From CAVUCH01 sp963739995 (GTDB lineage: Bacteria > Acidobacteriota > Vicinamibacteria > Vicinamibacterales > JAENWD01): DNA of 64,000 nt. The stretch is taken from NCBI GenBank assembly GCA_963739995.1, contig CAVUCH010000002.1, positions 1 through 64,000 on the forward strand, given 5' to 3'. The notes under the pieces were generated by a model. The model was not told the origin of the DNA. It saw nothing but the letters and a program-made list of their open reading frames with translations, and searched no databases. Below, piece by piece: positions 56,354 through 64,000 of this stretch. Numbering within the stretch: position 1 is the stretch's first letter; the number at the start of each line of letters is the position of its first letter. The translations under genes and the position numbers were made by a program.

Positions 56354-57880
56354 TCACTTGCGCCTTCCGACCTCCGCTTTCGCTGCCTGGCGTCGGTCCC
56401 GCTGCTCGCTGATCAGACGATACGCGACGTAGTACTTGTAGATGTTGCTGACGTAGGTGACCGTCTCGCGGCCGATCCGCTCAGAGGCGAGGCGCTCGAC
56501 GTTGCCGAACCAGACATTGGGATTGAGGCCCCGCTTCTCCGTTTCGCGCCGGAGCTGTCTGATGCGTCCGGGTCCGGCGTTGTAGGCGGCGAATGTCATG
56601 AGCGCCTTGTTCAGATTGTCCATGGGCTCATCCTTGAAGTACTGATCCATCATGAACCGCACGTACTTCACGCCAGCATGGATGTTCGGCTCGACCCGGG
56701 TGATGTCGCCGACCTTCAGTTCCTTTCCGGTCGCGGGCATGACCTGCATCACGCCGATCGCGCCAACGGGACTCTTGACGTTCTGGTCCAGCGTCGATTC
56801 CTGATAGCCCTGCGCCGCCATCAGCAGGTAATCGAGATCGTACTGTGCGCCGTACTTCTGAAACAGCGCGATCACCTTCCGGAGTTTCCGACGCTCGGCC
56901 TCGGCGGCGGCGTTCTTCGCGTACTTGAGGCTCTGGAGATACCGGCGCTCGATCGTGTTCCGGAAGGCATCGCCCTTGCCGTGCTTCCGGATCCACTTGT
57001 TGACCTCGTCCCGGAGCCGGGAGTTCTCCTTGCGAACCGCGACGGCCAGGCTGCCGCCCGAGCGAACGGGGATATCGCGGTGTACCTTGATGTTCTTGAA
57101 CACCTGGCTCCAGAACTCGGCGAGATAGTCGTCGACAACGGTGATCGGGGCGAGGCCAGCGTTGACCATCTCGAGCACGTCATCGTCTTCGAGCACGTCG
57201 GGGGCGTCGTTGAACACGACTGCCGCCTTGCCGCGCTTCTTCAGCTGCTCGTTGAGGTGGCTGAGCGTCTCGTGATAGACGCTGGCTTTCCGTACGAACA
57301 CCTCCTGGCCGGCGAGGTCGTCAACCGTACTGATCGCGGGCGCACCCGGGCCGGTGACCACAACCTGGCTGACGTTGGTGCGCGTCGGCTCCGAGAAGGC
57401 GACGAGCTTCTCCAGCTCGGGCCTGACGGTCACCATGGCCGCGACCATGTCGACCTCGCCGCGCTCGAGGGCGGGATAGAGGTGATCGCGCGACATCGGC
57501 ACGATCACCACGTGCACCTTCAGATTGCGCGTTTTCAGTCTTGTGTTCAGATCGCTCTCGAATGACTTCAAGGCCTCGTACGTAATCCCGCGCTCCTGCC
57601 CCTGGTCGACGAAGTAGTGCGTGCGGTTGTACGTGACGGCCGCACGAATCATGCGTCGCTTGACCATCTCGTCGAAGTCGCCGGTGAACGGCTTGCCCAC
57701 GAAGTCCCGCAGGCCTGCCGGAAGGGCGTCGTAGGGCGAGGCCCCCGACGTCCCGGCAGTCGAACTCTGCGGTGCAGCCTCGGTCGCCGGTGGCGTCGAC
57801 TGCTGCTGACCAGTGCAGGCGGTCGCGACCGCCGCGAGCAGCAGGGCAACAGCCCCGAGACCGTTACGTGACCTGTCCAT
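56354..57880 (-). CDS. mltF: Membrane-bound lytic murein transglycosylase F
   Basis: 508 residues. A lipoprotein signal (LLLAAVATACTGQ) is followed by a solute-binding protein family 3 domain (residues about 70-300: AVTYNRTHYFVDQGQERGI, MSRDHLYPALERGEVDMV) and a C-terminal SLT domain (about 330-480) with the catalytic Glu in AAQGYQESTLDQ and the motifs GAIGVMQVMPATGKEL and AYNAGPGRIRQLR. This matches MltF, which trims peptidoglycan at the outer membrane and is regulated by muropeptides. It is convergent with the operon at 53315-56193. Confidence 0.93.
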   Translation of the reverse strand: MDRSRNGLGAVALLLAAVATACTGQQQSTPPATEAAPQSSTAGTSGASPYDALPAGLRDFVGKPFTGDFDEMVKRRMIRAAVTYNRTHYFVDQGQERGITYEALKSFESDLNTRLKTRNLKVHVVIVPMSRDHLYPALERGEVDMVAAMVTVRPELEKLVAFSEPTRTNVSQVVVTGPGAPAISTVDDLAGQEVFVRKASVYHETLSHLNEQLKKRGKAAVVFNDAPDVLEDDDVLEMVNAGLAPITVVDDYLAEFWSQVFKNIKVHRDIPVRSGGSLAVAVRKENSRLRDEVNKWIRKHGKGDAFRNTIERRYLQSLKYAKNAAAEAERRKLRKVIALFQKYGAQYDLDYLLMAAQGYQESTLDQNVKSPVGAIGVMQVMPATGKELKVGDITRVEPNIHAGVKYVRFMMDQYFKDEPMDNLNKALMTFAAYNAGPGRIRQLRRETEKRGLNPNVWFGNVERLASERIGRETVTYVSNIYKYYVAYRLISEQRDRRQAAKAEVGRRK

Positions 57881-58269
57881 CGTTGTGTCTCTTTCAGTGC
57901 GCTTGTTTTCGCCCCGCCGTCGATGGTGCTGCGAGCAGACGGCGCCGCGCGTTCTCGGCCGTCAGCGCGGACGTACTCCAAGGCAAGGAGCAAGCCAGCG
58001 AGGCGGGGCTACCAGGGACGTGACAAGGCGTATCTGTCCGCGCGTTTCGCTGGCTCGCTACAAACCATGTCGCCCGCGACCTGAAAGCCTCACAACGGGC
58101 GGTGAGGCAAGCCACGAGGCGCGGGCAATGGAGCGCTATTTCCGTGAACATTCGTCGGTGACAGTCACCGATGGCCTGGCGTGCTCCTTGCCAGACCCAG
58201 GGAAATGCGCCCGGATGCATGACGACGTTCCGGTTCCGGCGCTGACGTTCAACCACACGGAGGACAGTG
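57881..58269. other. Intergenic region with candidate operator
   Basis: 389 nt between mltF (minus) and the small secreted protein (plus). Only a 17-bp palindrome (58155-58171) stands out. No gene was recognised. Confidence 0.55.
58155..58171. promoter_or_regulatory. 17-bp perfect palindrome, candidate operator
   Basis: TCGGTGAC, A, GTCACCGA, about 100 nt before the ATG at 58270. An 8-1-8 symmetry is typical for a dimeric repressor; no regulator is adjacent. Confidence 0.45.
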
Positions 58270-58743
58270 ATGATGATGATGCGACTCCTGACGGCGTTTG
58301 CGGTTGTTGCCGGTCTGGCCTCGCCGGCGATGGCCCAGGCGGAGAAGACCAACATGGAGATTCTTCGCCAGAAGATCAAGGCGGACAAGAAGCTGGTCGT
58401 CGCCCAGAACCTGCAGCTCACTGATGCGGAGGGAACCGCGTTCTGGCCCGTTTACGACGCGTACCAGAAAGACTTGCAGCAGATCAACCAGCGCCTGACC
58501 GCAGTCATTTTGAAGTATGCCGACGCCTATAACAAGGGGCCGGTGCCCAACGAGGCAGCCAAGGGGCTGCTCGACGAGGCTCTCGCCATCGATCAGGCCG
58601 AAGCGAAGTTGAAGGACACCTACGTGCCCAAGATCCTGGCCGTGCTTCCGGCCACGAAGGCGGCACGCTACATCCAGATCGAGAACAAGATTCGAGCGGC
58701 CGTCCGCTACGAGCTCGCCGAGGGCATTCCGCTCGTCGAGTAG
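58270..58743 (+). CDS. Small secreted helical protein
   Basis: About 157 residues. The start region is GTG followed by four ATG codons in frame (58267-58281), with GGAGG just upstream; ATG at 58270 has the best spacing. A signal peptide (LLTAFAVVAGLASPAMAQ) precedes a helical domain (MEILRQKIKADKKLVVAQNL, FWPVYDAYQKDLQQINQRL, LDEALAIDQAEAKLKDTYV, RYIQIENKIRAAVRYELAEG). The pattern resembles periplasmic Spy/CpxP-like or LTXXQ helical-hook proteins, widespread in Acidobacteria as 'transcriptional-regulator-like' secreted proteins. No firm function. Confidence 0.82.
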   Translation: MMMMRLLTAFAVVAGLASPAMAQAEKTNMEILRQKIKADKKLVVAQNLQLTDAEGTAFWPVYDAYQKDLQQINQRLTAVILKYADAYNKGPVPNEAAKGLLDEALAIDQAEAKLKDTYVPKILAVLPATKAARYIQIENKIRAAVRYELAEGIPLVE

Positions 58744-58773
58744 AGAGGAAGAGCTCAGCTGTTCGTGACGGGT

Positions 58774-58806
58774 CATTAGGGTCGGATCGGTGGCGATCCC
58801 TAATGG
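58774..58806. terminator. Hairpin after the small secreted protein
   Basis: CATTAGGG...CCCTAATG with an inner TCG/CGA pairing and a loop of about 10 nt, 31 nt past the stop. No T-tract follows on the plus strand, so intrinsic termination is uncertain. Confidence 0.4.
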
Positions 58807-58955
58807 CCTTCACCCGCATGCTGCTGGCAAGCGCCACGCTCGGCTGAGGCTGCCATCCGGTCAGCTCGAACCAGGCCGCCTCGAAACGATCGATCGCGGG
58901 CTACGGTTCGGCGCGCAGCGTCTGCCGCGGACGACGGGAGTGTGCGCTCGAACCC

Positions 58956-59120
58956 TAGCAGCCCGTGGTGAAAGGCCGGCTGCATTCGGCCGCCGATGCA
59001 TCCCCGCCGGCTGCGTTGCTTCTTCCTCAAATACTGCCCGGTATTCTCGGTCGTCGCGCCTTGCCGGCGGGGCGCCTCCGCGCCCTCGGTGCGACGCCGG
59101 TCTTTCACCACGGGCTGCTA
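58956..59120. mobile_element. 165-bp MITE-like element with 19-bp terminal inverted repeats
   Basis: Perfect terminal inverted repeats: TAGCAGCCCGTGGTGAAAG at 58956-58974 and its reverse complement at 59102-59120. After one mismatch the pairing continues five more bases (CCGGC). A nested inverted repeat CCCCGCCGGC/GCCGGCGGGG lies at 59002-59011 and 59063-59072, so the whole element folds back. No transposase is encoded. A target-site duplication is not clear; CTA/TAC next to the ends is too short to judge. It lies in an otherwise empty 671-nt gap (58744-59414). Confidence 0.75.
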
Positions 59121-59414
59121 CGACGTCACGATCCAGTTCAGCACACGGTGCAAGAGGCGGCCCGACGGACGCGTGCAGCGAAGGCGTGATTCGTGGCGTA
59201 TTCCTCCTCGACGATGAACGCCGAATCGTTCGGTCACACACTGGCGTTCGCGGGCCCATCGTTCCAAGGTTTCGCGAGCTCGATCACCGCCAATCGTGAT
59301 CGTGGTCGTCGCAGACGCCATCGGTTTCGAACTCTGACTGTACAAGTCTCGCACCTGCCGCAGTTACTGCCACTGGCCGGGCCTGCCTCTTTGCGGCGTC
59401 AGTCTTGCGAACGC

Positions 59415-59711
59415 GTGCGGATTGTGGACTGCTGGATCGGAGTCGTGCAGAAAGACGATCGACGTGTCGTGCGTCTGGCAGGTCGTCTCGGCGAAGCGCA
59501 GGTTCCAGAGCTGCTTGCCTCATGCGGCTGCCCCGGTCCGCTGGAGCTGGATTTGTCTGACTTGGTTTCCGCTGACGCTGCCGGCTTCGATGCCCTTCAC
59601 CGAGTACAGGCGCGAGGCGCCGTCTTTGTGGGAGTGCCCGGCTACATTCGCCTGCAGCTCGAGTCCCACTCCCGAACGCGCCCCGGGAGACTGGGCGGCA
59701 AGCTGTATTGA
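59415..59711 (+). CDS. STAS-domain protein (anti-sigma-factor antagonist-like)
   Basis: 98 residues from a GTG at 59415, the most plausible start; the frame is open upstream to 59193 but arginine-rich. STAS features: VVRLAGRLGEAQVPELLA, LELDLSDLVSADAAGFDAL with the serine that is phosphorylated in SpoIIAA-type proteins, then GAVFVGVPGYIRLQLE. It lies 88 nt upstream of two tiny ORFs and a REC-HATPase gene, consistent with a partner-switch module (STAS antagonist plus RsbW-like ATPase). The last 15 residues are unusual; another frame continues as IEHARRFGGATRL, so a 3' indel is possible. Confidence 0.7.
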   Translation: MRIVDCWIGVVQKDDRRVVRLAGRLGEAQVPELLASCGCPGPLELDLSDLVSADAAGFDALHRVQARGAVFVGVPGYIRLQLESHSRTRPGRLGGKLY

Positions 59712-59799
59712 ACACGCCCGCCGTTTCGGAGGAGCAACACGCCTGACCGCGCGCGCACGCCGCCAGCTCCACGTCATGCAGTGACCCGGCCGTGCTATC

Positions 59800-59943
59800 G
59801 TGCTGCGCTGGATTCATGCAGGTGAAGGGGTCGTCGGCGCGCTCCTCCTGGCGATCGTTCCTTATCTGATTGTTCGCGAGCGCCGGTCAACCGGCTGGTG
59901 CGCGGCTGCGACGCGAACCGCGCGAGGTGAGTCCCGACCATGA
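59800..59943 (+). CDS. Tiny membrane protein (47 residues)
   Basis: GTG start after a TATCGT-like box; the product starts MLRWIHAGEGVVGALLLAIV and holds one hydrophobic segment (GVVGALLLAIVPYLIV) followed by a basic RERRS. Its stop TGA overlaps the next ATG (ATGA at 59940-59943). The coupled arrangement supports real translation. No family recognised. Confidence 0.5.
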   Translation: MLRWIHAGEGVVGALLLAIVPYLIVRERRSTGWCAAATRTARGESRP

Positions 59944-60056
59944 GCGCTTCCAGGCCGCCTGCTCTCGATACCGACGCCGCGCAGACGCTCGCTGCGAAAA
60001 CCAGGAACATCCAGGTGGTCGTCCAGAACTCCGGCCATCGACCGGTCGGACAATGA
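59940..60056 (+). CDS. Tiny protein (38 residues)
   Basis: Begins at the ATG overlapping the preceding stop and ends in CAATGA, where ATGA again overlaps the start of the REC-HATPase gene at 60053. The product (MSASRPPALDTDAAQTLAAK...) is hydrophilic and has no recognised domain. Two consecutive 4-nt overlaps are the only support. Confidence 0.45.
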   Translation: MSASRPPALDTDAAQTLAAKTRNIQVVVQNSGHRPVGQ

Positions 60057-60893
60057 CGCCGCGACGGGTGCTCGCGATCCGGCCTGAGCCGGCGCTGACC
60101 GCTTCGCTCGCGCGCGATCTCGACCCCCGCGAGCACGAGCTGGAATGTTCTGCCGGCGACATCGAAGCCGTGCACCGTGTGCGGGCTCGCTCCATCGACG
60201 TCGTGATTACCGACCCCTCGACCACGATCGAGGAAGACCTGGCGCTCGCCTCGGAGCTGCGGAACGTGCGGCCGGCGATCAGGACGATCGTGCTCGCACC
60301 GTCACGCGACGCATGAGGCGCTCGTGAACGCTCTCCGGGCGCACGTCTTCGCGTGTTTCACGCCACCCTTCGCGTACGACGAAGTCGCGGCGATGACCAC
60401 GAGCGCGCTGCGAGTCGACTTCGGGTCAGACGACATTCAAGTCGTCTCGGGCTCGGCTCATTGGCTCACTCTCAGGATCGCTTGTCATCTCCTCACCGCC
60501 GATCGCGTTGTCCGTTTCATGACCGAGCTGCAGTCGCGCACGCCGGACACGGATCGCGATCTGCTGATCGCGGCGTTCCGCGAAATGCTTCTGAATGCGA
60601 TGGAATATGGCGCCGGCTTCGACCGCGAGAAAGTCGTCGAGGTCACCGCCGCGAGGACCACCCGCGCCATCGTCTATCACTTCAAGGATCCCGGGGCCGG
60701 ATTCGACCGCGGCGATCTCGACCACGCCGTGGCATCGTCCAGCCCGGAAGCAGTGATCGCGACCGCGATACGTCGAGCCGAGCGCGGGCTGCGGCCGGGA
60801 GGATTCGGGATGCTGATCGCGCGCCAGGTCGCCGACGAGATCACCTACAACGAGCGCGGAAACGAAGCGCTGCTCATCAAGCACATCGGCTGA
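60053..60893 (+). CDS. REC-like domain fused to RsbW-type HATPase (one frameshift)
   Basis: The first frame (60053-60316) encodes a short receiver-like domain: RVLAIRPEPALTASLARDL, DVVITDPSTTIEEDLALASE, RPAIRTIVLAPS. Around 60300 one base is out of phase, and the next frame continues EALVNALRAHVFACFTPPF and then an ATP-binding domain: LLTADRVVRFMTEL, N-box FREMLLNAMEYGAGFD, G1 FKDPGAGFD and G2 GLRPGGFGMLIARQVADE. Together this is about 280 residues of a REC-HATPase (anti-sigma kinase-like) protein. The GTG at 60324 is an alternative start if two genes are real. With the STAS gene it forms a partner-switch pair. The outer-membrane barrel gene follows after 7 nt. Confidence 0.75.
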
Positions 60894-60900
60894 GCACTGG

Positions 60901-61872
60901 ATGAAGTACGCGAAGGACCAGGACCTCCAACCAACGATCCGCCCCCGGCGAACGAGATTCGCGAGGGTGCTCCTGGTTGCCGGCGTCCTGGCAGTCGGCC
61001 TTCGACCTGCCGCCGCCCAGGAATTGGAGCCTGGCGCTTACCAGAACGTGCCGGTCGGGTTGAACGTCGTATATGCCGGCTACGGCTTCTCTCAGGGGAA
61101 CGTGCTGTTCGACGCGGCGCTGCCGATCGAAGGCTCGGACGCGACTGTCCACAGCATGGCGCTGGCCTACCTGCGGACCGTGAGCGTCTTCGGGCGATCC
61201 GCGAAGCTCGACGCGCAGCTTCCCGTGTCGTGGGCGCGGTTCGAGGGCGTGGTGTCCGGCGAGTTCAGGACGCGATCGCCGCAAGGGCTCAACGATCCGC
61301 GCGTGCGGTTGTCGGTCAACGTGTTCGGGGCACCCGCGCTCGATCTGCCCGGATTCGTAAAATACCGGCAGCGCACGATCGTGGGCGCCAGTTTTCAGGT
61401 CGCTCTCCCGCTCGGACAATACGACCGCACCAGGTTCATCAACCTCGGGGCACACCGCTGGTCCTTTCGTCCAGAGATCGCGTTGTCGCACACCAGAGGG
61501 CGCTGGATTTTCGAAGCGTCCGCCGGTACGTGGCTCTTCACCGACAACGACGATTACCCCGGCGGATCGAGCCTCTCACAACGTCCGCTGTACTTTGCGA
61601 AAGGAAACGCCATCTACACGTTCCGCCGGAACCTCTGGGCGTCCGTCAGCTACGGCCATGCCGAAGGGGGCCAGACGGCGCTGAACGATCTGATCCGCCA
61701 GGATCTGCAGAAGAACGACCGGATGGGAGCGACGCTGGCTGTGCCCGTTGCCAGATCCAGTGCGCTCAAGGTCGTCTTCACGACCGGGCTCGCCACGCGG
61801 CTCGGCGCGGATTTCACCTCGATTGGAGTCGGCTATCAATACAGCTGGGGTTTGAACGGGCCCGCGCCTTAG
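60901..61872 (+). CDS. Outer-membrane beta-barrel transporter-like protein (Phenol_MetA_deg type)
   Basis: 323 residues: N-terminal basic stretch and signal peptide (RVLLVAGVLAVGLRPAAAQ), then a barrel with alternating strands and frequent aromatic girdle residues (NVVYAGYGFSQGNVLFDAAL, YLRTVSVFGRSAKLDAQLPV, FQVALPLGQYDRTRFINLGA, WIFEASAGTWLFTDNDDY, IYTFRRNLWASVSYGHAEGG) ending near GVGYQYSWG. The family is annotated only as 'transporter' (PF13557-like). It starts 7 nt after the REC-HATPase stop, so it is likely co-transcribed, and is followed by the symporter-SBP gene after 246 nt. Confidence 0.8.
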   Translation: MKYAKDQDLQPTIRPRRTRFARVLLVAGVLAVGLRPAAAQELEPGAYQNVPVGLNVVYAGYGFSQGNVLFDAALPIEGSDATVHSMALAYLRTVSVFGRSAKLDAQLPVSWARFEGVVSGEFRTRSPQGLNDPRVRLSVNVFGAPALDLPGFVKYRQRTIVGASFQVALPLGQYDRTRFINLGAHRWSFRPEIALSHTRGRWIFEASAGTWLFTDNDDYPGGSSLSQRPLYFAKGNAIYTFRRNLWASVSYGHAEGGQTALNDLIRQDLQKNDRMGATLAVPVARSSALKVVFTTGLATRLGADFTSIGVGYQYSWGLNGPAP

Positions 61873-62118
61873 GCGCGGACCTGGCGTTTGCGTGGCGGCC
61901 AGCAGCACAGGGCGTGGACCTGACGCCACGGGGTGTCGTATCCGATCGTATCCACGTGGCGGACATGGATTCCTCACCGCATGTGGTGAGAGGCCCTGAC
62001 GGCCAGCGGTGACGATCGCGTGCGTGCGACAGCCCGCGCTCGATTTCGCGGGCCCGTGCAGGAAGACGTACCGTTGTGTCGCGGCGGCATTCTTGCTGTT
62101 TGCCTGAACTGACAGCCG

Positions 62119-64000
62119 ATGTCATTTTCGAACCGCATTCTCGTGGGCCTCGCGGCTGGCGTGCTCGTCGGCCTGTTCTTCGGCGAGCGCGCGGCCGCGC
62201 TGAAGTGGGCGGCCGACGGCTTCGTCAAACTGCTGCAGATGACGGTGCTGCCGTACGTCACGGTGTCGATCATCGGCAGCCTTGGCAAGCTGCGCTACGA
62301 GGAGGCACGCGTCACTGGGACTCAGGACTGGCGCGGTTCTGGCGGGATTGTGGCTGGTTGCGCTGCTGTTCACGTTTTTGATCCCGCTCACGTTCCCCCA
62401 GGTGCAGAACGCCACGTTCTTCAGCACCACGCTCGTGGAGCCCCGCCAGCCGTTCAACTTCGTCGATCTCTACATTCCGTCGAATCCGTTCTATTCCCTG
62501 GCCAACAACATCGTGCCGGCGGTCGTGCTGTTTTCGGTGGTGCTCGGCGTCGCTCTGATCGGCGTGGAGCGCAAGCAGATCCTGCTCGATGTGCTCAGCG
62601 TCGCGAGCGACGCGCTGTCCCTCGCCACGCGTTTCGTCGTCCGGCTGACGCCGTACGGTTTGTTCGCGATCGCGGCGACGGCTGCGGGAACGCTCAGCCT
62701 GGAACAGCTCGGCCGCCTTCAGGTGTATCTCATCGCCTACGTTCTCGTCGCGCTGCTGGTCAGCCTATGGGTCCTGCCGGGTCTCGTCGCCGCCCTGACC
62801 CCGATCCGGGCGCTGGACATCTTGCGGCTCACGAAAAATGCGCTGCTGACCGCTTTCGTCGCCGGCGACCTGTTCATCGTGCTCCCGGCACTGATCCAGG
62901 CGAGCAAGACGCTCATCGAGCAACAGGGGCTCGCCGACTCGCAGGGCGCCGCGCTGCCGGACGTCATCGTCCCCGCGTCGTTCAACTTTCCGCATACCGG
63001 CAAGCTGCTCTCGATCAGCTTCATCCTGTTTGCCGGATGGTTCGCCGACGCCGTGGTCCGGGTATCGGATTATCCGCGGCTCGCACTCACGGGGCTGGTG
63101 ACGTTCTTCGGCAGTCTCAACGTCGCCGTTCCCTTTCTGCTCGATCTGTTCAGAATTCCCGTCGACACGTTTCAGCTCTTCCTGGCGAGCGGCGTCGTGA
63201 ATTCACGCTTCGGCACCCTGGTTGCGGCGATGCACACCGTGGCGGTCGCGCTGCTCGGCACCTGCGCGATGACCGGGTCGCTGCGGTGGCGCCGCGGCCA
63301 CATGATGCGGTATGCGGTCGTGACTGCCGTCCTCACCGTGGCCGTGATTGGCGGCACGCGTGCGCTGTTTGCCAGCGTCCTCGACCAGCGCTACACGAAG
63401 GACCAGGTGCTGTCAGGCATGCACCTGCTGCGCGAGTCACCGTCGGCGGTCGTCCATCGGACAGTGTCACCGGCACCAGCGGTCGCCGACGGCGTCGGTC
63501 AACTCGATGCGATTCGGTCGCGGGGAAGCCTGCGCGTGGGCTATCTGCCTGACGCGCTGCCGTACGCCTTCTTCAATCAGCAGGACAGGCTCGTGGGCTT
63601 CGACATCGAGCTTGCCCACCGGCTCGCCGGCGAGCTCGGCGTCCGCCTGGAGTTGGTGCCCGTACGAAGGGAACGGCTCGATGACGACCTCGCCCAGGGC
63701 TACTGCGACATCGTCATGTCCGGCGTCGCGGTGACCACCGATGGGGCGAGCCGTACGATGCTTTCCAGCGCCTACCTCGACGAAACACTGGCCTTCGTGG
63801 TGCCGGACGCCGCGCGTGAGCGATTCGCGACGTGGGACAGCATCAAATCGATGGGCGCGATCGGACTTGCGGTTCCGAATGTCCCCTACTACATGGAGAA
63901 ACTCCGTCTCCTCGTCCCGCAGGCCGTGCTTCATCCGGTGACGGATGTCGTCGCAGTGCTGAAAGCGCTGCCGCCGCAGATCGGCGGAATCGCGCTTCCA
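62119..64000 (+). CDS. SDF-family symporter fused to a periplasmic solute-binding domain (one frameshift, truncated by window end)
   Basis: The first 65 residues (MSFSNRILVGLAAGVLVGLF ... LLQMTVLPYVTVSIIGSLG) are the start of a dicarboxylate/amino-acid:cation symporter. Near 62305-62315 a one-base shift occurs; the next frame runs unbroken to 64000 (LGLRTGAVLAGLWLVALLF ...). The transporter core is present, but the usual substrate motifs are changed: the SSS-type HP1 reads TAFVAGDLFIVLPAL and the NMDGT helix reads NFPHTGKLL. After a last helix (VVTAVLTVAVIGGTRALFA) comes a family-3 solute-binding domain (LDAIRSRGSLRVGYLPDALP, GFDIELAHRLAGELGV, DIVMSGVAVTTDGA). The 3' end is missing. Confidence 0.82.

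Noticed and set aside
58800..59111. Minus-strand open frame through the MITE-like element
   Set aside because: It spans the inverted repeats and has no similarity to transposases or other families that I can recognise.
59422..59784. Alternative frame over the STAS gene ending IEHARRFGGATRL...
   Set aside because: Its first half is not STAS-like. Its last 25 residues look plausible, so it is mentioned only as a possible 3' frameshift extension, not as a gene.

Overview
The window reads as a GC-rich chromosomal segment of an Acidobacteriota bacterium, probably Vicinamibacteria-like. The lineage is inferred from gene content only: two 'VWFA-related' secreted proteins of the acidobacterial type, an Oar-like TonB receptor with an N-terminal carboxypeptidase-regulatory domain, FG-GAP/ASPIC-UnbV repeat proteins, PknB-type kinases fused to TPR or TolB-like propellers, and an ECF sigma/anti-sigma/HEAT-repeat operon. 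No rRNA or tRNA gene, CRISPR array, phage or conjugative module was seen.

Layout. 1-17 kb: a broken FG-GAP gene, two paralogous VWA proteins, a TPR protein, a large TonB-dependent receptor, a decayed intergenic region, a TPR/FG-GAP/ASPIC protein and a receptor Ser/Thr kinase. 17-21.5 kb: sugar-ABC ATPase, xylulokinase and xylose isomerase (D-xylose use). 21.5-25.5 kb: DUF4203-like membrane protein and the housekeeping cluster SRP RNA-dnaX-ybaB-recR. 25.5-30 kb: a degenerate SDR coupled to a PfkB (KDG-type) kinase, then divergent pncB and pncA for NAD salvage, with a winged-helix regulator. 30-38 kb: an in-frame remnant of a MetE-like gene, a hybrid histidine kinase, mug, and a translationally coupled sigma/anti-sigma/HEAT/HEAT operon. 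38-42 kb: two divergent GH144-like (glucoamylase/beta-1,2-glucanase family) genes and an SDR fragment. 42-48 kb: DsbD and two tandem double-thioredoxin proteins, plus two small secreted proteins. 48-58 kb: kinase-propeller, Nramp-like transporter, cyclase-family hydrolase, a small secreted/membrane operon and MltF. 58-64 kb: a small secreted protein, a 165-bp MITE-like element, then a signalling/transport block (STAS, two tiny ORFs, REC-HATPase, outer-membrane barrel, and an SDF symporter fused to a periplasmic solute-binding domain) running off the end.

The most unusual non-genic signal is a set of heptanucleotide tandem repeats of three sequence families (GGCGGTG, ATTGTGC/TTTGCAT, GGAGCCC), all with period 7, placed in the intergenic spaces of otherwise ordinary operons between 18.5 and 38 kb. 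A second family of short hairpins with covarying arms, and -10-like boxes lying 6-11 nt before start codons (leaderless transcription), recur across the window. At least nine reading-frame breaks, two of them at G/C homopolymers, suggest that some indels are sequencing errors, so frame-broken genes are described as intact where a single indel restores the family.
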